Made by a program: the position numbers and the translations under genes. 64,000 nucleotides of DNA from Pyrrhoderma lamaoense (Eukaryota > Basidiomycota > Agaricomycetes > Hymenochaetales > Hymenochaetaceae). The stretch lies in NCBI GenBank assembly GCA_002794735.1, contig NBAZ01000021.1, positions 62,001 to 126,000 on the forward strand. Reading direction: 5' to 3'. The notes below the pieces were generated by a model that did no database searches, was not told where the DNA came from, and saw only the letters and a list, made by a program, of their open reading frames with translations. Below are positions 50,967-61,257 of the stretch, one piece after another; position 1 is the stretch's first letter, and each line of letters opens with the position of its first letter.

Positions 50967-51541
50967 TGAGGACGTCGTATAGAATTGAAATGTGTCGTGG
51001 CGAGCTCCAGCTGACTGACTCGTATTGATACCGAAATGAGCATCATAAACGGTTTTTTTTCGGCTTTATACACTATCAGATAAGATACATATAGTTATCA
51101 AGTCTCACGACTGGCAACTTTCGAAAGATCATACTTTTCATAGTTTTAGTTCACATACTGACAAATATATCAAATCTCAAGAAACATAAGATCTGGCGTC
51201 TAAACGGGGCGTGTATCACGAGTCTTACTTATTTGACCGCTCGTGTTTGCTTGGCAAATGTAAATACCAGAAATGATGGAAACCTCTTCGCAACTAAAAC
51301 AGTTATCTCCGAGCTCGTTGCTTCCCCAGAAAGCTATAAATTGACTTCAGATCCGGCTTACCCGGACATATTGCTGGGAGAATAACCATGGCAGAAGATT
51401 TGTTTATATTTATTGAGCAATCACAGGCCACCCATTTTCTCACATGTACACGAATACTTGAAGATAACCCTACCGAGGCTCCAGATATCACGACAACTTA
51501 TTTACAGGCATCAGACAAAGCTCGAAAAAACTTAACTCGTT
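50967..51541. promoter_or_regulatory. divergent promoter region of IDP1 and the esterase
   Basis: Between two divergent start codons. Contains the minus-strand GTATAAAGC at 51063-51071 facing IDP1. No gene seen. Confidence 0.45.
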
Positions 51542-52838
51542 ATGTCTAAGTGGGCGCATTACTCTACACCAGATGAAGAGTTTCAGAAATGCTTGGCAGC
51601 AGCCCCACGAAAATCACCTTACTTTCAAGTCGAAACTGTCTCTCAACTCATCAAAAGTCAGGAAGCAGCAAATGCCATCTTTCGTAAAGTAGTCGAAAAT
51701 GCTGGACCACGTGGGTGCACCCGACAAGTAGAAAAATACACAAAATACTAAATCCCACTTTTCACAGCCGTTGGAATCACAATTACTGAGGAGAAAATAC
51801 CTGTGACCACCCCTCCCGGTCAAATTGAATGTAGAATATACACACCGGAATCTTCAGTAGACTCTGAATTATTTCCCATTTATGTACACTTCCATGGTGA
51901 TTACCCTTTTAATTCTTACCATATAGCATTTTAAAACCCCATGTTCTTAGGCGGTGGCTTCTGCTACGGCTCCCTAGATAGCGACGACTTAAAGTGCCGC
52001 GATCTTTGCTCTAAGCATCGGCTCGTAGTTGTTAATGTAAATTATCGGCATGCTCCACAGTTTCCGTGGCCGTCAGCCCCAGTAGACTCTTACGAAGCTA
52101 CAAAATGGGTGGTTGAAAATGCGGCCAAGATCAGAGTTAATTTGAAAGCGGCGTTCATAGTTGGAGGAACATCTGCCGGTGCGAATATCGCCTGTCAGAT
52201 TACTCAACGTGCCCGGGACGACGCAGATATGAAAGGAGTAATTACTGGTCAGGTTTTACAAATCCCATCTGTTCTGACCCATAACCAGGATTTCATGGAA
52301 AAGTAAAGTACTTATTCAGTTCTTTATTTCTACTTGATAGTAACATAGATTCAGCTGGAAGGATAAATTCCCATCATTCGAACAAAATCGAGACGACCCA
52401 TTGCTTTCTCGAACTTCTATGCATGTTTTTGCTGGTAAGAGAATTACGCTATTTGCTACTTGGAAATTACTTGACTTCCTTCAAGAGGCGTATAAGCCAT
52501 CCTCTAAAGGCGCCCCTCTTCTCGCGGAGTCATTTGCGGGACTGCCTCCTGCTTTTGTTCAGATAGCAGGTGCTGATCCTCTACGAGATGAAGGACTTAC
52601 TTACGAAGAGAAGTTGCGAGAAGCCAATGTTCCGACAAAGCTTGAAATGTTTGTGCCATTCTACTCTTTTTCCGAGATGATGTCACTAAAAGGATGTTTC
52701 AGATATCCTGGAGTCCCTCATGGATTCTCTTACATTTTTCCCGATATTGCTGTGAGTCGGAAGTGGCGCGCTGATCTGGATGAAGGTCTTCGCTGGCTTG
52801 TTTCGTTGAAGCAATCCAACCCTGAAGATAATATCTAG
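51542..52838 (+). CDS. alpha/beta hydrolase, HSL-type esterase/lipase
   Basis: Hydrolyses carboxylic esters; substrate unknown, probably cytosolic since no signal peptide is visible. Seen: start MSKWAHYSTPDEEF; oxyanion motif HFHGGGFCYGS, assembled across an intron; VNVNYRHAPQFPWPSAPVDS; nucleophile elbow VGGTSAGANIAC; acid residue in IAGADPLRDEGL; catalytic His in YPGVPHGFSYIF. This is the alpha/beta hydrolase fold-3 (hormone-sensitive-lipase) pattern. Five or six exons join to roughly 330 residues and end NPEDNI, with no frame breaks. Such genes are multi-copy in fungi; PhoD follows on the same strand after about 310 bases without clear relation. Confidence 0.9.
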
Positions 52839-53151
52839 ACCATTTGTTTGATTTGAGATGTATCAGAGTAAAGAAAGACCATGAATGTAATTGTAATTTG
52901 AAGTCTACATCATGATTTTTAATATCTGTAGCCAATGATTTACGTGCTATTCGCATTCTGGTGCTTAAGTACACATGTACAGGATTTGCACTACAGAAAA
53001 TTCTTTTTTTCCCTAAGAAACTGTCTTTAGACGAGATCGGCAAGTATTCTTAGCCGACGTCAATTTAGGGGAATTGAAGCATCATTGACTAGTGACATTA
53101 GACGGAACTATAACTTCAAGAAAATGCAGTTCTCAACATCTGACTATCATC

Positions 53152-55438
53152 ATGGGCGAGCCTACCCCAAAAATTTTATGTGGTCCTCTGCTAAGGTGTC
53201 TAATTATTTTGGTGATTCAGGTATTTTGGTTTGGGCTGACATAGCTTCATAGATACACTTTTATTAATCATGAAGCTGCAATTTGGAATGGCTCAATTTT
53301 GGTGGTGGTAGAAGGAACTGAGCCATGTAAACTGCACATACAACCTGTATTGTGGAACAAGACCCCCAAGCAACACGTCTCTTGTCTGAGAACGGGCATA
53401 CGTTCTGGAGATATAACATTTCAATTCCAATGCACGATAGTGACCTGAAGGTCGTATATGGGTTTCAAAACGCAAGTCCAGATGAAAAGAACGATGGAAA
53501 TGGATATGAATTCTGGGTACCTTCCAAAGATGAAACCATGCGCATTTTGTTTCATTCTTGTAATGGGTTTTCGCTCGGGGTAAAACCTGGAACTTATGCA
53601 GGGCCAGTACTATGGGAAGACGTTCTCCGTGGTGAGTCTCAGGTCTCGGAATTGCTTACAGAATCACATTTAACTCCCAACAACGTTTTCTAGTTCACAA
53701 AGAACGACCGCTTCATGTAATGATTGGGGGAGGTGATCAAGTGAGTCAACATTTACTCTAATTTCCTTCTGTTTCGGGGAATTAGCTAAATAATCATGAA
53801 AGGTCTATTCGGATGCAGTTAGAACAGAGGGTCCATTGAAGGAGTGGGCACAAGCCTTCTCCGAGGAGAAGAGCGAAAACACACGTAACGGAAGCCCTTT
53901 CGAGGGATATGGACGAATGGTTTGTACGCTGGGGACACGGATTGTTACTCAATGAAGAGTGCTTATTAAGTAAATCGTCAGGTACTTCAATAATTATTGT
54001 AAATGGTATAGTTCCGAACCCTTTTGTAAAGCTGCTGCATCTATAGCTTGTGAGTCATCAGTCTGTTATCTCTCGGATTTGCATTGAAGTCGCTGTCTAG
54101 CTTTACAAATTTTCGATGACCATGATATAATTGTAAGGCATTTGCTTCTTATGATACAACTTTCTTATTTACGAGAGTCGTCTAAGGATGGTTTCGGGTC
54201 ATACCCAGAGAGATGGATGCACGCTCCGATATTTTTGGAAGTCGGAAAAGTAGCATGGAAATACTATATGCTTTTCCAACAACATACTCAACCTCAAGGC
54301 GAAGAAAAAGAAGACTCATCATGGGTTATAGGCAAACAAAAAGGTCCATACATAAAGAGTATTCTCGATCTATATGCACAACACTAGGGAAGCGTGTTGT
54401 CTTTTATGGCTTGGATTGTCGAGTAGATCGGACTCTTGAACAAGTTTGTTATGAGTCAACATATAATGCTATGTTTGATCGACTTGAAGAAGAAGTAATC
54501 AAGGGACAGACAAAACATCTTATACTACTTCTCGGCATTCCTATAGCATATCCTCGTCTTGTTTGGCTAGAGAGTTTACTCTCAACTCATACTGTAACAA
54601 TCATACGGTGGTTGAACAAAATCTTTGGTATTGCTGGTGGCCTTTTCAACAAGTTTGACGGATCCGCAGAGTTACTTGACGACCTCAACGATCACTGTAA
54701 GTTGGCTTGTCTATGTAAATGTATGAAAAGTAGTGTCTGACTTGAAGCAGGGTGTGCAAGACCTCATAAGCAAGAACGGAATGAGTTTGTCCAACGCTTG
54801 CAAAAATTCGCAGAAAAAAGCAGATTAGAATCACAATTCTCAGTGGTGACGTACACCTTGCCTGTGTGGGCGATTTTTTTCAAAGGAGAATCTAGAAATC
54901 CTCAGGTAAGTACATGAACTTCACATATCTAAGCCCTCAACCCCGTTCTAATTGCGTCTAAGAACAAAGATCCCCGGTACATGGTGAATGTAGTCTCAAG
55001 TGCTATTACAAACGCACCACCACCGAACACAGTCGCCAATATGTTGAATAAACGTAATAAAACACACAAATTTGACGATGATACAGATGAAAATTTAATG
55101 CCAATATTCTACGAAAACCCTGATGGAAAGTGAACAAGATTAACCGTACTACGCTTCCCTCCCGCAATTACTGTATAATAACTGAGCACGCAGGCCTTTC
55201 AGCTTCACCAGAGATAGGGGATGAACACCCGGCGGATGAAAGTAGAAACAACCAGGAGGATATGATAGTGGCGCACAGCCAAATTGGTGGCTTTGATGAT
55301 CCCTCTGCAGCGACGCCTCATAGCGGGACAATGCGTGAATATGCTCTTGATGTGAGCATTCGTGCCGAAATCGACCCGAAAAGCCCTGATGGGAAAACTC
55401 GAGCATATGGATTTTGTATTCCGGCTCTCGAGTCTTGA
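53152..55438 (+). CDS. PhoD-like phosphatase (fungal YGR266W type), multiply frame-broken
   Basis: Metallophosphoesterase-like protein; cellular role in fungi poorly known. Seen in order: MGEPTPKILCGPLLR; LLSENGHTFWRYNISIPMHD; HSCNGFSLGV; HVMIGGGDQVYSD (metal site); IFDDHDIIDGFGSYPERW (metal site); LLGIPIAYPRLVWLE; KFDGSAELLDDLNDHW; HKQERNEFVQRL; ILSGDVHLACVG (metal site); MVNVVSSAITNAPPP; PSRNYCIITEHAG; end GFCIPALES. Ordering and motifs match the family closely. Six one-base losses break the frame, near 53352, 54354-54356, 54814-54819, 54871, 54900 and 55130; each is in or beside a short run, and adding one base restores conserved sequence. Either the assembly is wrong here or this is a very young pseudogene; I favour the former. 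Confidence 0.82.
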
Positions 55439-55896
55439 TATGTGTTGATAGACCCGTCGTACTGTTATAGCTTCTTGTAATTATGTTGTATGCACTATTT
55501 TATAGCTTTACTATGAGATCCTAAGTTTAGAGTTGTAATGGCCCTTTCGAGGTTGAACATCGATCGATCGAAGAGCGATTACCATGATGAATCTTTGTAA
55601 TAGTAACTACAATTATCCTACGAAGAAGATTTATTTGCGTGCCGTCTGCCCTGTGTTCCTCAGGAGGTCGATGAACCAAAACAGATTGAAAGCCATCACG
55701 AGAATCGATATGACAAACTTCAATATATACGAGGCCAAACTCCGTCAGTGTAACGAAAGAACAGCAACTTCGTCGTACAATAAGCTTCATCCACCTCAGT
55801 AATTGGGCTGTATCTACGTAACAACTGACAATACATGGGATTTGAAGACATGATCTTTTGTGTGTCTTCTGACCTTCACATTTTGTCAAAAATACC
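55439..55896. other. convergent spacer
   Basis: Between the 3' ends of the PhoD-like and FHA/G-patch genes. Open frames on both strands, none with family features. Confidence 0.45.
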
Positions 55897-57027
55897 TTAG
55901 GAGATCTTCGCACCTAGTCCCTTCCTCCCGATATTTGCTACAGGCTGCAGGGGCTCTGTGAGTGCTAAGCGGCTACTCTGTGGCTCTTCATCCGCACCAA
56001 CACTAGGTAAGGTTCCAAGGGTACCCCCAGGTGTCCATCCTTGCTTTGTTAACATCCTATGCCCAATACTAGTGGAAGAGATGGGGGGCGCAGTACTAGC
56101 TGAATCTGTAGAGTATGTAGAAAGGGGAGGGCCTTCGCTAGAATCTGGGGTAAAACCCGAGGAATTGGCGTCCCAATATCGAGAATAGTCAGGCGACCTT
56201 TCCTTCCTCAAAGAACGTGAAGAGACTGCATCATGGTGCAACGAAATGCCGGGTGGGGAACTTGTACGTGAGTAAGGATGAAGCGCACGTCTCTTCGCGG
56301 CCCTATCAATATACTTCTGAGAAGGTTCTGAGGAATAGGACACTTCCGAGTGTTGGGAAAGTAGCTTTCTTCTCAATTGAGAGATGGCGCCTTTGGCATC
56401 CTGCACCTCTGCGATAGCCGATACCTTTTGTGGTTGCTCGTGTAACTTTCCGGATTGAGAGCTGTTTTGTCTATCCCCAGAGAATAACGGGATATCAAGG
56501 TCTCCTTGGGATTTGCATTCATCGCACGGCCTTCTATCGGAATGGACATGTATAACAAATACTGTACTTCCCACTGACAATTCATCAAGGTGATGTAAAG
56601 GATATGGCAAGCTGGCTTGCCTTTCTGCTGAAAGGCGCTTAAACTGAGGAGCTGCTTCAAAAGTCGAATCTCCTTCATCGTCGTTAACATTAGGTTTTGT
56701 ACTAGAAGTAGGTTTTACAAAGGTCCCGTGTTTCGATCCCATGTCAACAACAGCCCAGCATTTCTTGACAGCATCCCAAAACAGGGTGGCATGGACTTTT
56801 GATACTTCCATATCCTTTAGCCGTATGCGAGGAATAGTATGGGAACTCGATACATCACGTCCTATTTCAGCTTGAGTATAAGCATCCAAAACAGCAACCT
56901 TCCTCTTGGGTGCTAGGACTGCAGAAGACCTTACGGCTAACCTAAGACAAGACTCTATCGCAGCTGGAGAATATTCAGTAGACTCATCGTAAGCACCAGG
57001 CCATTCGAGAGAAGGGTCATATTGCAT
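55897..57027 (-). CDS. FHA and G-patch domain protein (AGGF1-like)
   Basis: Likely nuclear; FHA domains bind phosphothreonine and G-patch domains activate DEAH-box RNA helicases. A single uninterrupted exon. Seen: N-terminal acidic DPSLEWPGAYDESTEYSP; FHA domain with EIGRDVSSSHTIPRIRL, VSKVHATLFW and DMGSKHGTFV (Arg, Ser and His of the binding face) at about residues 60-130; a long Ser-rich linker; and C-terminal G-patch IGHRMLTKQGWTPGGTLG ... IGRKGLGAKIS at the very end. Start placed at the first ATG (MQYDPSLEW); upstream codons are open but lack another ATG. It faces the XLF gene across 353 bases. Confidence 0.9.
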   Translation of the reverse strand: MQYDPSLEWPGAYDESTEYSPAAIESCLRLAVRSSAVLAPKRKVAVLDAYTQAEIGRDVSSSHTIPRIRLKDMEVSKVHATLFWDAVKKCWAVVDMGSKHGTFVKPTSSTKPNVNDDEGDSTFEAAPQFKRLSAERQASLPYPLHHLDELSVGSTVFVIHVHSDRRPCDECKSQGDLDIPLFSGDRQNSSQSGKLHEQPQKVSAIAEVQDAKGAISQLRRKLLSQHSEVSYSSEPSQKYIDRAAKRRALHPYSRTSSPPGISLHHDAVSSRSLRKERSPDYSRYWDANSSGFTPDSSEGPPLSTYSTDSASTAPPISSTSIGHRMLTKQGWTPGGTLGTLPSVGADEEPQSSRLALTEPLQPVANIGRKGLGAKIS

Positions 57028-57380
57028 TGAACATGAGCTTTGGGAAATATAATTGTATAAATCAGGTGTAGTACTTAGAATTTTATTATTGAGTTGAATA
57101 TTACGCAAGATGTCACGTGCTCGTGAGCAACTTGTTCGTTTAATTCAAGTTTATATTGTGGTTCTTCACCTTCTTACTTCTTTCCTTTCTCGCTGACAAA
57201 ACCTTACTTATAGTACGAGGGAAAGATCTAGGATCCTCGTTGTTATACAAGCAGAAGTGCACTGTGAAAGTGAAAGGATTCATCAAATACCAGAATCCAC
57301 AAAACGATCGACATTTGTTCAGGGTTACTATTTATACTTGTCATATCTGAGAAAGGAGATTTTTGGATATTCAGACCGGG
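57028..57380. promoter_or_regulatory. shared spacer of FHA/G-patch and XLF genes
   Basis: 353 bases between two divergent start codons, so both promoters lie here. No clear TATA box. It contains one palindromic CACGTG at 57114-57119, an E-box type site; its use is unproven. Confidence 0.5.
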
Positions 57381-58925
57381 ATGGAGAGTTTTACAGATGT
57401 GAATACCGGATCAATATCCGAGTGAGAGAAATACTAACATCCGATTCAAAAAGGAACATTCAAATATACTGGTAACGAAGGAATGGTTAGTGAAAGTTGA
57501 CCCTTCCCTCTCAATTCCATATCTCATTGTAAGTCGTTGAAAACCATTATCATATAAAGGGAGGCTAAATAAACGAAAAGAAATATGGTAATAATGCGGA
57601 TGACTCTCAACAATTTATTTTCGTCACTGATATGAAGACAGTTTGGGCTGAAGGCAAGTTGGAATTTGCCTTGACACCAAATACGCCGCCTATCTAACCA
57701 GTACCGTAACATAATATAGTTCTCACAGAAAAACATGTTCTCCGCCGATGGCGCGATTGTAATCCAAGTTTACCTATTACAGCCAGCGACAACGTCTTTT
57801 CACAATTATGTAAGCTTCTCTCGAGTGCCCACACTTCTGGGGGTATTACCGATGCGAACTTTGAAATAGTCGATTCTAAAGATGCTGTATATATTTCTTT
57901 GCGTTTACATGCAGTGTCTTCTTTTCTCACTCATTCATATAGGACTTGGCGTTCAATCTTGATTTTGATGACTTTAAATGGCGCTGGGATACATATCTCC
58001 TCGGCCCAAAAACTTCTGCAGAAATACTATCTAGACACCTTATCATCCCGCTCATTAGTCTTAGCCATATAACATTTAACTCGGCAGACTCTCTGAGTGA
58101 ACTAGACGAAGCTGACTTAGAAAAGGTAAATTATTCAGGATATGTTAGGAAAAGATGAACTCATTTTTATCACCTAGACTGTTGATAAGGTCTGCCGTTC
58201 GGCCCGTCGAAGTATCGATACTCATGTCAAACAAACTATCGCGCGTCCCAGACTGACAACGACACTACAGCGTATATCTGCACTTTTTGGCCTTTCGCCT
58301 GAACTACGTGCGAGACAGATCATCTTTACTATGTCATATACTGATATGATTGCGTTATAGCTTCAATTGTCTCTGAACCCAATCAAACTGATTTGAATAC
58401 TGATTTTTTGATCCTGAAGTCATCACTACGAGCTTCAATTCCTCACGAACAAGAGTATGCTCTGCAAGTGGTCTCAGAAACTAACCCATCACCTCAACAT
58501 CACCCGAGGAACCTGAAAAGGATATAAAAAGTGTCGAAAAGGCAGATGATAAAAGTAAAGAGGAGATCGCGGCTGAGAGTTCAGTAACCGAAAGCGATGA
58601 GGAGGAGCTCGATGAGGATGATGGTTTCTCTCTACTACCGCCAACGGAGAATCTGAATGGACAGCCAAGTCTAGAAGACAACATCTCTTCAAAACAGAGA
58701 TCTAATTCCCCCGTGTCAGGGCCTTCTATCATTAATTCTGATCCAGATACCTCACCGCCGCAGAAAAGGGCAAAGACAAAAGTAATGACGACGTCAACGG
58801 ACTCGGATTCTGATTCCGAGGAACAGGGAAAGAATACTCATATTCCCTCTGGAAACTCAAGAGGTGGGAAGACTTCAGGTCGTGGGGTTAGACAACCCAT
58901 AAAGAGAGGTGTAAGACGATTTTAA
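57381..58925 (+). CDS. XLF/Cernunnos-like non-homologous end-joining factor
   Basis: XLF (yeast Nej1) bridges DNA ends with XRCC4-DNA ligase IV. Exons join to MESFTD + EHSNILVTKEWLVKVDPSL, then KYGNNADDSQQFIFVTDMK, VLTEKHVLRRWRDCNPSL, FDDFKWRWDTYLLGPKTSAE, LSRHLIIPLISLSHITF and ARRSIDTHVKQTIARPRL. This is the N-terminal head and start of the coiled-coil stalk; the rest is an acidic, Ser-rich disordered tail ending in basic RGVRQPIKRGVRRF. The short first exon (6 codons) is supported by a branch site TACTAAC before the acceptor. One intron has a GC donor (AAG|GCAAGT). A one-base loss lies in the CC at 58492-58493. The 29-base gap near 57950 may be a very short intron. Confidence 0.82.
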
Positions 58926-58997
58926 TGCTACCAACAAATATTGCTTCAAGACAAGGTTACAAAAATACCAGGGATCTTGTTTGTTTGCTTGTATTTA

Positions 58998-60100
58998 CTA
59001 AACAATCATCTTTATACAATCCTGAAAGCTACCGAATGATGTAACCTGGGCAGTCTCCGTATTCCGAACAATTAGCCAGTTTAAACCTCTTATCAGTTCA
59101 GTACACCGACTGACTCCGAAAGTACCCGCCTTTGTTGTATCATTCCCCCCTAAGCCTAATTCTCTCTCCACGATGCGAATATGTAAATCAGGGATCGGCA
59201 AGGTACCTTGGAATGACCAAGCTAGTTAAAAACGATCACTGGCAATTAATAGGCACAGTATTTCATATTATCTAGTCAACCATTAAACATGGTAGCATCC
59301 ATTTGTTACCAGTTTCGAGTTGTATAGGAGGCGTATTTAATGCGCTGGCAGGACTTTTTTCATAGATCTCCCGTGGTACCCCACATTTGCGTAGCGGCGC
59401 ATTTTTTCTACTTGTAGAGATGTTATACCTACACGGGTTTGTGAAGGTAATAGAACAAAGGATTAAATTTCTGATTTGTGTGATAGAAATTACAATGTGG
59501 GTAAGACGAAAGCAGGTACGACATAAGACTATTAGTACAATAGGATTCCCCTTCTGCGTAATTGATACACTAGCTGGTTGACAGTTTGAGATAAAGATTA
59601 AGCCCATCGATAGAGTGAGTATTCGGTTTCCAAGAAAATATATCGAGCCTCCAGGGCTGAGAAAGTTAGAAATCCTTCGGAGGTTCCATGAGTAGAGAGA
59701 AGCATAAAATCACAGGAGCCGAAAACAGGGTGGACTAGGACCGGTATTTGAGCTCATCGATAACGTGAGCGTGCGTTCTCCATACACGTATCGCATTTAA
59801 ACTGGAACATGTTTACGACCTTACGATTGTCAGTTTGTACCTGAACGAAAAGCTCGTCGTATAAGCAGAAAAATAAGGTAATATTAAGATAAAATGGTAG
59901 ACCTTTGGACATAGACAATCTCGAGCAGTTTTATGTTTATGCTCTGAGCTTGTCTTACAGTCTTGAGACAAACAATCAGTGCGCGATCCTGAATAGTATC
60001 TTACAACATAGTGCTAGAATCATAGCACTTCGCCATTAGACTATCAGCGCTTTTTTCTCTTGCCAAAGTACCTCACCTGGCATCCCCGGTAGTAGTCCCC
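58998..60100 (-). other. possible unidentified minus-strand gene
   Basis: Low confidence. An open minus-strand segment (GTLPIPDLHIRIVERELGLG ... DCIKMIV, stop at 58998) follows a good acceptor TTTTTAACTAG. Further upstream are open stretches (YEKSPASALNTPP; MFQFKCDTCMENARSRYR) that can be linked by plausible introns. I recognise no family. Its end would lie 72 bases from the convergent XLF stop, a usual arrangement. Confidence 0.25.
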
Positions 60101-61257
60101 AAAGCTATATATGTTCGACAATAAGTGAGTAAATAAATGTTAAGTACGTTCAAATTATATGAAGAGATGTACCATTCAAAAGTACACATTTCAATTTACT
60201 ATGTGAGATCAGAGCGTAATATTACAGCTTAAAAGTGTCAAGGCAGTAGAAGAGCTTGGGAAGAGGTGAAGATAGTTACAGATTAAGGCTGAGAGATGGC
60301 TAGCTTTATAGTTCCCTGGGTGAACCTTTCAGGTGGCGATCAAGTAACAACCACTAACAGCGCGTCATTACAATGTGGCTGCCGCGAAGAAGACGGCAAA
60401 AAAGACATCACGAGATGATACTCGGAAACGTCGGCGAGAGTAAGGGCCACGAGTCAAATACAATCGGAAACTACTCGTTCAATTCACATGTTCTTCTTTT
60501 CTCTTATTCTCGAATATACTGGCAGACGGAAAATTCACAAATGTAAATCTGAGTTTATCTTATTTTTATTGTCAGTAAAAAGTCACAGTGGCTTAAGATG
60601 TCTATTACGTGAACTAGCTACTTAAGATTACTTCGATTCCATCACGATGAACAGGAGAAGGCCCCTTTCGGAATCAATCCGATTGTCCTTGTTATGCAAC
60701 ATAAAGACATACATGCTGGCCGGTATTACGCCATGTAGATTTATATAAAGTGGAACTTGCCGTGATCCAAGAAGTCTGTTTATCTCTATCATCTTTGGTA
60801 ACACTTCAGATATACGTCATAAAGTATACGACAACATCCGCAAATGCTAGTCTCGAGACCAGATTTGATACGGATCTCATAGTTTATAAGATAGACAGAC
60901 CAAAAGAGTTATTGTCGCGAACCAGATATGTCTGATTATATTAGTTGCCTATAGGAAAACCCCTTTAGGAGCTGATACAAAGACATATTCTGGAAAGGTA
61001 GCGTGCAAGACGCGACGAGTTAACGTTGTTTACATATCGCGGAGTTAAGTGTGAGAAGTAGATACTTTTTTTGGAGACGCGTGTCGACCATTGAAGCGGT
61101 TCAATACGCGGCTCAAAGTTGTTTAATAACGCGAGTAATAAACCGCCAATACGCGTACACGACTGAGACAGTCCTCTTCATCGTGTAAAATATTGATATC
61201 GGATTACTGATCTGAAGAAAAGCCGAACATTGTTCTTGTATACAGAGCTAGATCATT
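60101..61257. promoter_or_regulatory. upstream region of CDC16
   Basis: No gene supported. The last 250 bases before the CDC16 ATG are rich in CGCG and ACGCG words (for example GACGCG at 61075, ATACGCG repeated near 61105 and 61150). ACGCGT-like motifs are G1/S (MBF) sites in yeasts; whether that applies here is a guess. Confidence 0.4.

Noticed and set aside
53143..53340. Reading through the first PhoD intron as coding
   Set aside because: It ends in a stop, while splicing to the segment reading INHEAAIWNGSILVVV restores the family pattern.
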